NCBI GenBank assembly: GCA_006176705.1
Contig: QRFJ01000046.1
Span: 3,024,545-3,088,544, forward strand
Direction: 5' to 3'
Source of the DNA: Cocos nucifera
Lineage: Eukaryota > Streptophyta > Magnoliopsida > Arecales > Arecaceae
DNA length: 64,000 nt
Part shown: positions 22,612 to 34,884 of the stretch, one piece after another
Layout: each line of letters starts with the position of its first letter
How positions within the stretch are numbered: position 1 is the stretch's first letter
Notes under the pieces: generated by a model
What the model saw: the letters and a program-made list of their open reading frames with translations, nothing else
Database searches by the model: none
What the model was told of the DNA's origin: nothing
Position numbers and translations under genes: made by a program

Positions 22612-24192
22612 ATTTTAAAAAATAATTTTAAAAATAAACACCTTCCAACTCCGTCGAGGAGCGTGCTCAAGAGCTGGATGAGTTCTCAAATCTTAAATAT
22701 TTTTTTAAATTATTTTTTAAAAATAATTTATTATTATTTTAAAAATATATTTTTTTCGTTTCATTCTTCTCCTTCTATGGATCCGCATTGAATATCCACA
22801 CCCCCTCCGTTACCACTCACGACTTTTTCGTTCGTGGCTTTGCACCAAATACCCAGACATCCCCATCGGCATCACCCACGGCTCCTCCATACGATTGCCA
22901 CTGCTTAATGCCCATCCATATTTTTTTTAAATTTATTTTTTTAAAAATAATATTTTATCATTATTTTAAAAATCTAATTAATTATTTTTTAAATATTTTA
23001 TTTTATTATTTTATTATTATTTTATTTATATTTTTTATTTTTAAATATTTTTAGGTGTTTTTAAAGAGAGAGAAAAGAAAAAAAAACTTCCTCCCCCTCC
23101 ACCTTCGTCAGCCAAAATAAATAAATAAATAAATAAATAAAATAAAAGGAAAAAAGTTCCTCCCATGCCCTCCCACCCCTCCTTCTCTCCCTACGGCCGG
23201 GTCCTCGCCGGTTAATGCACCCCCCCTTCCTCCTCCGCCCATGAAAACTCCGCCCCCGCCGGCCCTCTCTACCCACCAGCCCACACCGCCCTCCTGATCC
23301 TCTCCGCCCACTACCGCAACCCCCTGTAGGTGCCCTCCTGGCTAGCCCCCTCCCCCACCAGCCCACATCGCCCTCCCTCTGCCTCTGTCCCAAAAAAAAA
23401 TCCACCCCCTAGTAGACTGGGTCCTGCCCGTCCCCCGCCTCCCCTCCCCTCCCTCCTCTCCGCCCCCACCACCCTCCACCCCCTCCCCTTCACCTCTCGG
23501 TATGCCGGCCCCCTCTGCCCACCAACAACTCCCCCCCCCCCAACAACCTCCGACCAAGCCCTCGCCCACCAGCCCACCCCTCGATCGGCCGGGTTCCGCT
23601 CATCCCCTCGCACCCCCCTACAATCTCCGACCGGCCCTTGCCCACCAGCCCACCCCCCGATCGATCGGATCCGCGCTCGTCCCCCAAACCCCACACCTCC
23701 TGGTATGCCAACCCCTTCACCCACCAAAAACCCCCCTGCAACCTCCGACCGACCCTCACCTCTCAGCCCACCCCTCGATCGATTGGGTCCCCGCCCGTCC
23801 CTCTGCACCCCCCCCCCCCCAGCCCCCTCCCCCATCTCCCGGTACGCCGGCTCCCTTCGCCCACCAGGCCATGCTGGCTCCCATAGCAACTCGCACCTCC
23901 CTCCAACCCTCACCCCAACCTCCGACCGGCCCTTGCCCACCAGCCTACCCTCCTAGCCCAGTCACAAAAAATCAAAAAAAAAGAAAAAAAAAAGAAAAAA
24001 GAAAAAAGAAAGAAGTAGCGTTGTTCACCTTGGCGCTTTTTTTTTAGTTGGCTCATCCATCCATCTGAGCCACGTGTATGGTTGATTAGATAAAAATATT
24101 ATTTATAATAATATTTTTTTATATTATTTTGATAAAAAAATTAAAATTTATATTATTTATATAAATAAATTTTTTATTTATATTAATATGGT
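22612..24192 (-). repeat. Right inverted-repeat arm, C/pyrimidine-rich
   Basis: This arm is the inverted partner of the left one. GCTCTTGAGCA near 22665 on its reverse strand has a counterpart at 16218. It also carries a block at about 22780-22920 that has only a short counterpart near 16420 in the left arm, in a different order. It ends in the AT-rich terminus at 24192. Confidence 0.65.
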
Positions 24193-24211
24193 AAAGCATT
24201 TTCAGTATCCC

Positions 24212-27200
24212 ACTCCTCTCAAGGTCTCTTGTTCACAAAACCACCCCTTCTGCAGCACCAAAATGGCACCATCTCATGGCCAAAGCACTGCCTTTTTGGG
24301 CTGCCGTGGGAGGGAAAAGGATCCACCTAAACCGGCTCCTTATGTAGTCAACCCCTATTTACATCACTTCCCATGCTATTATCTCCTCCCTCCATTTTCT
24401 GAGCCTAGTAACTTGGCGTGGGTGTGGGTCACACATTTGAGGACAGGACTTGGGACTGGTGTTGGAGTGGGGGCATCTGACTTGACCTTGGTTTGTCCAC
24501 GTGATCCCTGACATGTTATCCGGCCATTTTTCGTCGATCCTCGCTGCTAACAAATGTTGGTGAGGCATGGATTTGGGATTTTTTTAAATAATATTTTTTA
24601 ATAATTATTTTTAAAAATATTTTTAAATTAAATTTATTTACCAATTTATGATAGCGTGGTTGTCATGTGTCATGAGTTCAATCCACGATTCCAGTACCAG
24701 CTCGACTGGAATCGGGTTAAATCCAAGATTTTGACTGCCAGCTTAGCCAATCAAAATTGTGGATTCCGTTCATGATTTCGCCTTAATTGACTCTAAAATT
24801 ATAGGTTCAATCCATGAATTTTGTCGAGCTGATGGCGAAATGACATCTAATTAAATTTTGATTTATAATTTCTTAAAAATAAATATTAAAAAAATAATAT
24901 TTTAAAAAATCACATAAATTTCTGTATGAGATAAACAAAAACCATAACGGACGGGCATCAAAGAAACATGGTTCGGACAACAAAGAAAAAAATATGAGAA
25001 ATTTTTTTCTGAATTGCTAGACGACTTTTGGGCTTTATGATGGATATCAAAAGAAATTTGATAAAATAAAAAGTTCATCCCATATTTTCTTCTTTAATTC
25101 TCGTGCTGTTCGTATGGGATTATTGCCAGGTGTCCGTAACTGATCAAAAAGAGGCAAACCGTTCACCTTCCTAAATTGAATGGGCCGCGGGGTACCAATG
25201 AGTTCAGCTGGCACCATTGCAAACAATATTCTGCAAAATATTGTGACGTGCATGAATAATTCATAATATTTTTCATTGTCATATTATTTTTAGAATTATG
25301 CTCATGCAATTGATCATGAATTGTTCAAAAGTTTGGATTTTAATAATTTATTTATGAATTATTCATGATTTACTTAAAAGAAGATGCATGAATGATGAAG
25401 TAATGAAGATTATTATTATTACTACTACTTTTGAAAGGAAGAAGATTTTTTTTTTTTTTTTTTTTTGTCCCTGAGAAAGGAGTAAATGATTCGGGTGGGG
25501 CACCACCAAAAACAAATACCCAAGACTAATAATTGGGAATCAACATCACTGAGGTATTGAGCATCTCCAACGTTAGCCTGGTTCAGATGGGTACCGTTTT
25601 GCGTTCATGGTGATTTTATGTCTACTATTGGGATCCAATTTGAATGTACAGAGCGATTCTATCTTTCGACCTGCACCTTTGGACAGATTAGATCTGGCTG
25701 CACATTGCTAGCATCAGCCCAACCTTCTTCTTACAATCTTTTTTCTGATCGGTTTCCTACTACATGATCCATCTGTTTAGTTGCTTTGATCAGATCCATC
25801 CGAAGCTACCAAACATCTCTACGCAGCCAACCATTTCTTTTTCTCTTTCTTCAAATTTAATCTCCATTAAAATTGTTGGATATGGATTGATTGGGCTTTG
25901 AGTAGGTTTTAATAGATTTGGTTGATTGGCTCAGTTGAATTTTAAGGTTCACAACGAAAGAGACGATCATTTCAGGCACCATCTTTTGGTTTGTGTGAGC
26001 TCGGATCCTAGGTAGAAAGTTCATGCTTTTTTAATCTCTCCCTTGTAATACTTTAAATTATCTAATGCATTACTCATGAGGGGATCTTACTTCCTCCATG
26101 TTCCTCTCAGAAAAAAAGAAAAGAAAAGAAAAAATTTATTTTCAAACTATCAGTTATTTTTAGTACTTAAAAAATTAAAAAAATATTCGGCATCAATTAT
26201 GTTCCGATCTCAGCTCAACTGTCACGGGCCAATGGAATTCTAGGCTAAGACGGGCTTAACACTGCACGCCAAGGACAAGTCTAAAGATTGTCCCGAGGCT
26301 TGAGCCTAACCTGGCGGATATGGGAGGTGAAAAAGTTTGGTACATCACAATACGGTAGGATCGATGCAACTTGTGGAAATAAATAGATACAATTCTAAGG
26401 CATGGTGGAATGCTTGAGTTGCCAAATTATTAATAATATAGCTCTATGTAACTTTCAGTATGCACCGAGCCGCTAACGAACACCCCGGCCAAGCATGCAT
26501 GCCAAGAGAAAAAGATCAGTGCTACCATAAATAAATATAAAACAGATGCTCGCATGATAAATTTATATATAGTAGCATCAAGCATCTTGTTGGCTTATAA
26601 GGTAGCTTTAAGAATTACAATTAACTGATGCCTCATAATTTTGGAAAAAAAATGTTAATTATATATTTCATCAAACAACAGCCAAATTAGAAAATGGAAA
26701 GATTTGGAATGCTTTTGAAGGCTAGCTTGACCTGATTAGAATATGGAAAGCTTTCTTCCAATAAAAGTGCTACGGTTGAAAATTATTTTTCTAAACTAAC
26801 TTAAAAAATTCAATCTGATAGAAACATGAAAATTTTTTTTAAAAAAATAAAAAATCCTATCTATCAAGAGCTATTTTCAATGTAATATTTATTATAATGC
26901 ATCTTTATTATTTCTATGTAATATAATATAAAATTTTATTTTTATTTTTTCTCTCAAACATGTATGCTGCATGCATGGGTTAAACTAGTAAAAAGTAAAA
27001 TAAAATAAAGACAGGAAATATGAATAAGTGATTGGGCTTGCTGTAGGCCGAATCTGGTTTGAAGCCCGGGTTAGCCTGGGGCTTTGACAGAGTCGATCAA
27101 ATTTGCCTTAATTTGGAACAGTAACTAATGAGGTCTATTAATAAAAGAGAACGTTCATAAAATTTTGAGAATAAGGAGCGGCCATGAGGATGAATTAGAG

Positions 27201-27750
27201 TAGAGAAGATTAGGTGAGGTAAGTCTAGTTAAACTCACTAAGAAGAACTAAATGTCTTCGATTAATCCGTAATATTAGAGTCCAAGCCCTAAAAAAATTC
27301 TCTTGCTTCTTTCTCCCCACGCTATCCACTGGATGGCCATATCAGCAGGTCCACTCTGTTTTTAATTAGCTTCTCTTTATCTTCACTCTCTCACCCTTTA
27401 TCGCTTCTGTTGCTTTCATGAGGAATCCTTTCGGCACAACTCTACCCTAGTTGGAATAGAATCACCATGAGTGGGGATCTGTTTCCATTCAAAAAATCCC
27501 AACTTCCTATGCCAAAGTGACCTAAATCGGTTTCTTTGCAATTTTTTTCTGGAACGTCCGGCACTTGCTATCACGATTCTCTTTTGCTTTCTAGTAATTG
27601 AAAACGTTTTAGCTCAAATTATTTCACGCATCTTTGCATCCTTATCAATTAATCAGAACCACACCTTCTCTTGTTTGGCTCTCAAACACAGCACAAACAA
27701 ATATACCAAACAAAAGAACACACACTCTCTCTCTCTTTCTCCTCTCTCAC
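24212..27750. other. Intergenic region without a recognised gene
   Basis: Several short open frames show no family resemblance. A perfect 9-base hairpin (GATTCCAGT/ACTGGAATC) lies at 24687-24713. The distal part, from about 27300, is the presumed DC1 promoter. Confidence 0.4.
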
Positions 27751-27760
27751 TCTCCAACTC

Positions 27761-27767
27761 TATAAAT
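27761..27767 (+). promoter_or_regulatory. Candidate TATA box of the DC1 gene
   Basis: TATAAAT follows a CT-rich tract and lies 195 bases before the ATG at 27956. The leader would contain the GATA/GA microsatellite. Confidence 0.4.
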
Positions 27768-27821
27768 TCATCATGGCACGTACTGTTTCCTTGTAGATCG
27801 ACTAAGCAGGGAGGGAGGAAG

Positions 27822-27876
27822 ATAGATAGATAGAGAGATAGAGATAGACAGATAGACAGAGAGAGAGAGATAGAGG

Positions 27877-27955
<79 letters not shown>
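27822..27955 (+). repeat. GATA/GA compound microsatellite
   Basis: GATA units (with AGAC and GAGA interruptions) change into about 22 GA units that run directly into the DC1 start codon. Long runs this close to a start make nearby assembly errors more likely. Confidence 0.92.
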
Positions 27956-27960
<5 letters not shown>

Positions 27961-28563
27961 GAAGAAGATAACGCACTTCACCCATCCAAACACCCGTTGG
28001 TGCAAACCCTAATCGACCGAAGATTCAAGTGTGACGGGTGCATGGACCCGGGATCCGGGCTGCGCTACTACTGCGATATCTGCGACTTCGTCCTCCACGA
28101 CCACTGTGCTAGCTGCCCGCCGGCTCTCCAGTACTTCGCCCACCCGCTCCACCCGCTCAGCCAGGTAGCGCGCCCGGACCCAGCCGACCCCCGCGTCTGC
28201 GACCCGTGCCGGGAGCCGGTGCGCGGGACGTCGTACCGGTGCGTCGCGTGCGGCTTCGACCTGCACCCTTTGTGCGCGCTGCTGCCGCCGACGGTGGAGG
28301 CTGACATGCACTCCGGCCACGCCCTCTCCCTCGTCCCCGCCATCCCGCAGCCGTGCTCGGCCTGCGGCGAGGTGTGCCTGGTGTGGCGCTACCGCTGCAG
28401 CCCGTGCAAGGTAAACCTCCACCCCCAATGCCTCCTCAGCCCGGACGCTGAGATCAGAGAACTAAGGTCTACTTTTTGGTATCTAATTACGCAGATTGCA
28501 ATTGTAGTTGAAACTGAAAGCCAGATTGATCGCAATTCGAATTACAAAATTTGTTGTAATTAG
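27956..28563 (+). pseudogene. DC1-domain (C1-like zinc finger) protein with a frame break near its start
   Basis: Cys/His-rich DC1 modules occur in plant proteins linked to stress and hormone responses; the role of this one is unknown. The ATG at 27956 gives MPKKITHFTHPN, then runs out of frame. From 27991 the -1 frame continues HPLVQTLIDRRFKCDGC through three modules: CDGC...YYCDICDFVLHDHC, then CDPC...YRCVACGFDLHPLC, then CSACGE...YRCSPCKVNLHPQC. The family signature HPxHPL would be intact if one base near 27988-27994 were present, so this is a 1-bp deletion or a sequence error. After about 28465 the DNA turns AT-rich and the last 37 codons show no DC1 pattern. AAG|GTCTAC near 28466 could be an intron donor. 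Otherwise the gene has no internal stop. Confidence 0.75.
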
Positions 28564-30349
28564 AAGCCACCTTCAGAGAACTCCCTTCACCACTCTCTAA
28601 CCACTAAAATTTAATCTCATATAATTTCAACATACTAAATATACGTTAACTATTTTAAAAGTTATATTATAAAATATAAACATATTATCATAATAATATA
28701 TTTTATAAATATTTGTTATAATATCAAATATATTGTATAATATTATAGTATTACCACAATAATTATTTTTATAATTTATGATAAGTATTTAATAATATAA
28801 CTATTGTTTTGGGTTGAGATTTCTTGATCCTAACCTGATCCATGACATACCCAACAAGTTTAGAACGAGAAAAAAAAAGAGGAAAAAACATTAGATTTGA
28901 TCAATCTTGATCACAGATTTTGTGCTCGGCGCATGGAGCAAAATGGGCTGTGCTCACTTAAATGCCATCTTGGGCCGATGTGTAATAACTTGAGGTGTGG
29001 TGGGGGTTTGAGAAAATTCAGTACAAACAAATGAAGGGGATGCTCCTTGCATCCGCTCTAATCCCATCCATAATGTTTACAAGCAAAGATTTGGGTTTGT
29101 TATATGGACTCGAATGTAATGGTCAAGGCCCAAAATCCATACCGAAGCCTTATGGAGGATTAATTGTACACATCCAAATAAACTAATAAGTGTTATATGG
29201 ACTTTCATGCGCCAGTCCACGCATTGTTGCTCCAAGTTCCCTCCTATTGGTCTAATTTTAAATCATAGATGTGAAGCTTTGTGGTTCCATCAGACGGGCC
29301 TAGTTTCGGAACCAACAGCCATTGTAATTTAGGTAACCATATAAATAACAATTCGATTGTCCATATCTAGTTACTCAAGTTGCATCATTGAACAGTTACG
29401 ACTTTGAATAGTTATGTTGCAAAATCATCTAAACCAATGAAACCATTTTCTGCATAAGTTCTTAAAATCAGAACCATCCAACTCAATCAATTTACAAATA
29501 GGTTGAGTTAGATATGAATTTAAAAAAGAGAATACATGGATCAAGCAATTGCATTCCTACCCTCTCATCAGGCCTTCGATATCAGGGAGTCTGGGTCCCT
29601 TTGCGTGAGAATGATTGGTCTTCTTTCATGACATAAATTATTATATATTTTTTATATGATTTTTAAAATATGATGTCTATCTCATGATTTGCATTGATAA
29701 ATGAAAGAAAAAAAATTAGAGGACTTTCCTTGGAAGGATACAGTCTAAACCTGAACCGTTTTAGAGGTTATGGAATGCTGTGACTAAACCGTTCGTTGTC
29801 CTGAATTGACTTGGTGTCCGCATGGCGCCCAGCCGATTGGAGTTTGTACCGTGGAATTAAATGTTTCTATATAAATTTCTTTAAAAAAAGAGGGGAAAAC
29901 ATAAATAATTATCCAACCAGCTAGTCTAGTATCCATAGCCATCCGGTCATCATTTAACGCTTCAATTTTCACTTAAGAAAAATTATATTCTCTAATTCAA
30001 ATATTTGCATCAGCAAGGAAATATAATTTTTATTCATTTGAAAAGCAATATTAGAATTGCTCTTGTGCTGATCTTTCACTTCGACAATCTTAGTTTAAGC
30101 AAATCCACCATGATATATAACAATTGATAACAGTTTTGAAGGTGCGCTGCTATAACAAGATTATGGCATTGTTGAGATCTTACTTTCCACTTCCAACAAA
30201 AATTTAAGTTCAATCAGGCATCAGAAATACTTTATCAAGATCCCTCAGGAGGAGGGAGGAAGACTGGTTAAAAATGAGACAATTGATATTTCTAAGCATG
30301 ATTTAACATAAAATAGATGGATGAGATCCTCGGTCCAATGATCGATCCA
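28564..30349. other. Intergenic region without a recognised gene
   Basis: AT-rich DNA with short open frames only. I saw no domain, RNA gene or repeat family I could name. Confidence 0.4.
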
Positions 30350-30798
30350 TGTGTCACATATATTTCATAATAATAATAATAATACAAGTTTTAAAGGGAT
30401 AAAAATTTGTGAGGAAGTTATATTTAATGAGTCCTGATACTCTAAAGTGTTTAAAAGGCTTTAAAATTCTTAGGAAGTTACCAGCCATTGGAAATATATA
30501 CACACACGCGCGCACACGAGAGTTGCATTGCATCTGAAAAGGTATGTACGCAACATTCAAACTCCATAAAGTTGTATCATTTCTAAAAAGGAATATATAG
30601 CGAATTGAATTTATTTCTCTTACTTGCTATCTCTGCAATATCCTTTCTTTTTCTAACTTTCTATTCTGATAACTATTCTTTTTTAATAAATTTCCTTCTG
30701 TATCAGGTATAGTTCTTGAGAGAAATTCTAAAGTGCAATTTGAATTTTTTGTTTTTTAGTCAGATATTATATCCTTGGATTAGTTGCCATCTAAATCA
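30350..30798 (+). repeat. Left copy of a 440-bp direct repeat (putative copia A LTR)
   Basis: Alignable by eye with 37140-37489 plus 44304-44437. Shared tracts include GAAAGTTATATTTAAT-like text, GAGAGTTGCATT, ACTTGCTATCTCT and GGTATRGTTCTTGAGAG. It shows the uninterrupted state of the site where copia B inserted in the other copy. Confidence 0.65.
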
Positions 30799-30929
30799 AT
30801 ATTAAACAAATGACTATTTTTAAGATAGTTTTCTAGAAATGTCATGCCTAACAATTTTTTTGACCATATTCTGACTTCTCGTCCATACTACAACAAGTTA
30901 ATGATGGTTATCGTCTTCATCATAGAATC

Positions 30930-31430
30930 TGTAATTCACAAGGCTCAAATTCAAAATGTGGAGAAATTTAAGACATTTAATGATCTCAATTACAAATGTT
31001 GGAGTATCAAGATTCTCTATCAACTTACAATCATGAAGGTTGCCTACGTCCTGAACACACTATATCTACAAAAGCAAGAGATTGATGGGAGACTTGTTGA
31101 ATATATATTAAAAGAAATTATTAGAAGATAGCTATCTTTATCATTGTAGACTAACTCTCTATATGTTCCGTACTCCTGCAAAGGGACTGAACTTTGGATT
31201 GCCCTCCAAAGAAGGTATGTCAACGAAGATGTTGGCCATAAATCTTTTTTTATTGACAGGCATATTGATTTCAAAAATGATGATTCTAGGATTGTTATTA
31301 ATCGAGTCAATTAAATTAATGAGATTGTTGCTCAATGTGCCAATGTGGATGAGATAATTTCAAGTTTACGCTAATATTGTTAAACTTCCTCATCCTTGGA
31401 AGGATTACCAAAAGATTTTAAAACATAAGA
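30930..31430 (+). pseudogene. copia A gag fragment
   Basis: The frame reads NVEKFKTFNDLNYKCWSIKI and continues to VAYVLNT, the copia gag start. A second frame reads TELWIALQRRYVNEDVGHKS and then DFKNDDSRIVINRVN, the next part of gag. At least two frame changes and several stops are present. Its position 130 bases after the 440-bp repeat fits an LTR-gag spacing. Confidence 0.6.
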
Positions 31431-31769
31431 ATAAATTTCTGAGTTTGGATCAATTGCCGCAACACATCCAAATAAACCAATAAGTGTATAATTAGAGATG
31501 AACTTAATAATTAGAATCAAGATAAAATAATTTGTAACGTTGTGGCTACTTTAAATTTATAAACAAGTTTCTAAATAGAGAGAAATGTTCTTCCAACAAG
31601 AGAAAAGAGAGAAAATCCAAGAAAAATGACAATAAGAAGAAAAAAGGGTCCTTATTTTGGTTAAGGAAAAATAGCTTATTTGGCTAGAGTTTTCCAATAT
31701 CGTAAGGGAAAAATGAAGAATGAGGCTAATGTGATGGACAGCAAGGTGGTTGCCACAATTATTAAAATT

Positions 31770-32029
31770 CTAATAGTCAACATATAAAAAGATTGGTGGA
31801 TTAATTCTAGAGCAACCTACCATGCAACTTTATATAGAAATCTATTCAAGACCTATGAAGCTTTGGACGATAAAAAATCAATATTTATGGGCAATTTTTC
31901 CATATATGCTGTTATAGGAAAAAGAGTTCTACAAGTTTCTCTTGCTTCTATAAAGTTCTTACTCTCAAGGATGTCGATCATAATCCTAGAAATAGGAAGA
32001 GCTTTATTTTTGCCAAAAACTTGATGATC
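31770..32029 (+). pseudogene. copia A protease/pre-integrase fragment
   Basis: The frame reads DWWINSRATYHATLYRNLFK, where an active copia protease would have a D-S-G-A-T-x-H pattern; here it is N-S-R-A-T-Y-H, so both catalytic Asp and Gly are lost. MGNFSIYAVIGKR follows, as expected. The segment stops where the solo LTR begins at 32035. Confidence 0.55.
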
Positions 32030-32034
32030 ATATG

Positions 32035-34639
32035 TGTAATACTCTGAACCCATCAATCTAGAAATTGTGCGGATCCTAAAGCATTACAAGAAAAAAATTA
32101 ATTAAGGCTAGCATGTGAAAGAAACTCCAAAGGAGTTCTTCTTCTGTCGAATTTTCTAATCCCACTCAAAAATCCTATAAAAGTTACACTCGAATTCTTC
32201 CCTACTAAAACTCTTGTTTCATCCTCATCAGAATGAAAAAAAAAAAACAAAGAATGCAATTCTTTCTCCCCGATTTTTTCTTGAAGTATTGCTAGTTTGA
32301 TCTTAATTTGACCATCAAAGAATTAAATCAATTTTCATCAAAAAATTAGATAAATCTATCTTAACATCTTTCCCTTAACCTTCTGTAGTTTCTAAGCATA
32401 AATCTTTCTCAAATTCTATAGAAATTTTTTGGAAAAAACTTGATTACCGCATTCCCCTATTTTTGCCCGACTTGCTCTTGGTTTTTTATTGCTAGTTGCC
32501 ACCATTGGTCGCTGTTCACCACCATGGCCTGCTCTTCTGGCCATGGATATTATCGATCGATGGGAGGTCCTTTGTTAGAGAAGGAATGAGAAGAAAGAGT
32601 TCTCATGTTTCGTTAAAGAAAATAGGAAGAAGAGGGCTAATGCCCTACATTCCGTATTAAAAAAAAAGAAGAAAAAAAAAGAAAAGAAAGGAAAAAAAAA
32701 GAAGAGAAGAGAGTTTCTTTCTCTTTCCTCTCTTCTTTTAGTTTGAATTCCTACTTTCTTTCTCTAGAATTTTCTCTCTCTTCATGAATTTCTTTCTCTA
32801 TGATTGATCCAATAAAATATTTCTTTCAATTAATTTTGACTTGATTCGAAAGAAGAGTCTTGATCCGCGGTCGCTGGATAGCATGCTGGTATCCACTTTG
32901 AACAAATTTGAATATCATTACATTTGATTATCTATATTTTTTATTGAACTATATATACATTAATTCAACTATAATTTGACTAAATCACCTTGATTAGATC
33001 AATTTGGATGTCGGGCCATGTTGCCTGACCAACCATGTTTCATCTTTATTTTTTCTTCAATATTTTCTTTCAATGTGATTTATAAATCCAATGAATTGGA
33101 TCTATTGCTTTGAATCTGAGTTGATTCTAATAAAAAATTTTGAACCACTCTATCAATCAAACAATATGCTCATAGTATTTGAGCCTTTGTTGAGTATCGC
33201 ATGATCTAGTCTTGTTGATCTCTATCAAAATATGGTATTTTAAGTGATCCTGATTAGACAAAGCTACTTAATCAAATTGATTCCTAATTGATAATTGGTG
33301 TACCAACCTCTACTTTGACTCTCATCGGACACTAATAGATTTAATCATCATTGGCCTCTATTGAACCATTTGTTTCTTATTCTAATTGTGATATAATAAA
33401 CTATCCTAATTAGACTAATTGGAATTATGGACATTACCGCTTTTGTCAGCTTTGTAAGGTTGTTGGAACTTAGTGTTTATATTGGTTTTAACTTAAGACT
33501 GATAGAATTATATTTTGAATAATAGGTTCTAAAGAATGCTTTTAGGATTGATGGAATCTATTTGTTCAGTATTTTACAGTGGCAAGTAATGAACCATTTT
33601 GTCGATATATTTCATAATTTATTTTAAAATAAATTATTAGTCTTTGACATATGCATGATTTATGAAATTGTATTTGAATGGAAAGTGATTTAAAAATTTG
33701 AGATTTTTGGAATGATATGGTTTATTGATTGATTATGGAATATGCATATGTTTAGTAAAATTATGACATCTGTATATTGTGTTGCATAAGTACTTTGATA
33801 TGGATTGGATTTATGTTCTCAGTCTAACTATGTTTCAATGGATCTAATTATGTTTTAGTGGATTTCATCAATGAAGGTTAAATATTGGTACTCAGCGGAT
33901 CCTACTAATGAAAGTTAAATATTAGTACTTAGTGGACCCCAGCAATGGAGGTTAAATATTGGCACTCAGTGGATCCCGCCAATAAAGGTTACATGTTGGT
34001 ACTTAATAGACCACACCAATGGAGGTTAAACATTGATATTTAGTAGATTCTGCCAATGAAAATTAAACATTGGTCAGTTAAAGGTTATTAAGTTATATGT
34101 ATTTTGATTCGAATCGGATTAATGGTTATGCATGCATATGCTATTTGAAAATGTTGATTTATTTAAGTAAGCATAAGATATGTTCTTCTGTTTATTCATG
34201 ATATTTTTTTTTGAACATTAAATCTTATGATAATACTAAAATATCTAGTTGAGATACTCATTACTTTTAGATATTCGAGCTCATCATTTTTTTTTAATTT
34301 TTCAGATTTAGATTCTTAATCACAGTCATGAGTACTACTTTGAGAGTGAGTTAGAAGAAAGAGTTAACAATATTAATCGAGTTTAAATATAAATTTATCA
34401 TTATATTTTATAGGATTATTGTTCGAGATTTAATTGATGTAAAATTTTTTGAATATTATTGAAATTTTGTATGAGATTAAAGTTGATGTAAAATTTTGGA
34501 CTGAAATTATTATGAATTCTATGGTGATGCATTGATATCGTGTCTGGAATGACTTGCATGCTTATGGAAAGAGTTTTCATAAGTGTACGGTGGTTGCCGC
34601 AACTCCTAGCTTGCAAAATCTTGGATCAAGAGCAGGATA
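32035..34639 (+). mobile_element. Solo LTR, probably of a chromovirus-type gypsy element
   Basis: It begins TGTAATACTCTGAACCC, close to the TGTAAYACCCC start of many plant chromovirus LTRs, and ends GAGCAGGATA. ATATG occurs on both sides (32030-32034 and 34640-34644), a perfect 5-bp target duplication. Copia pre-integrase coding resumes at 34645. No internal domains are present, so recombination between two LTRs probably removed them. It is long, at 2605 bases, and carries a 37-bp tandem array. Confidence 0.72.
33871..34075 (+). repeat. 37-bp tandem array inside the solo LTR
   Basis: About five and a half units of GTTAAATATTGGTACTCAGC then GGATCCTACTAATGAAA, each 37 bases, diverged by point changes without indels in most copies. 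Many plant gypsy LTRs contain such arrays. Confidence 0.85.
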
Positions 34640-34644
34640 ATATG

Positions 34645-34790
34645 TTTAAAATTTTATTTGATTTCCAAACAGGCTATTATCTTTAAAAAAAGGGATCGTT
34701 GTATTAGGAAAGGCCATGCCAAAGATAATATGTACTTAATTAGTATAGTGAATATACTTTTGTTTCTTTTTGTTGGCTCATGGCATTTCC
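34645..34790 (+). pseudogene. copia A pre-integrase continuation
   Basis: The frame from about 34658 reads KQAIIFKKRDRCIRKGHAKD followed by NMYLISIVNI. This matches the copia segment of type V-x-x-x-K-x-G-x-F-x-G-K-G-Y-x-x-x-M-F-K-L, which normally follows the protease. It therefore restores the gene order of the copia split by the solo LTR. The similarity ends near 34790. Confidence 0.5.
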
Positions 34791-34884
34791 TATCTCCATC
34801 CCAGCTGGCTCCATACAAACTATTACACGCAGATGCCATGTAGATATTGGCACTGAAAAAGATGGCGAAGCCTGGGTAATCGTG

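Larger units (their letters stand above)
14908..24202. mobile_element. Large foldback/Mutator-like element with purine-rich inverted arms, split by an LTR element
   Basis: The ends are inverted copies: 14917-15010 (CTATATTAATATAAATAAAA and onward) matches the reverse complement of 24095-24192. Inside the ends, a G-rich arm (15180-16070) matches the reverse complement of the C-rich arm (23090-23960). Shared landmarks include CGAAGGTGGAGGGGGAGG followed by AAGTTTTTT and a CTCTCTTTAAAA tract. The outer flanks carry CAGTACCCC (14899-14907) and CAGTATCCC (24203-24211), a possible 9-bp target duplication with one mismatch, as Mutator-like elements make. No transposase was found. The arms differ internally by reordered AT-rich blocks. 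Confidence 0.6.

Noticed and set aside
23311..24047. Pro-rich and Gly-rich open frames of about 180-209 codons
   Set aside because: Same cause as in the left arm; they are the inverted-repeat counterpart, not genes.
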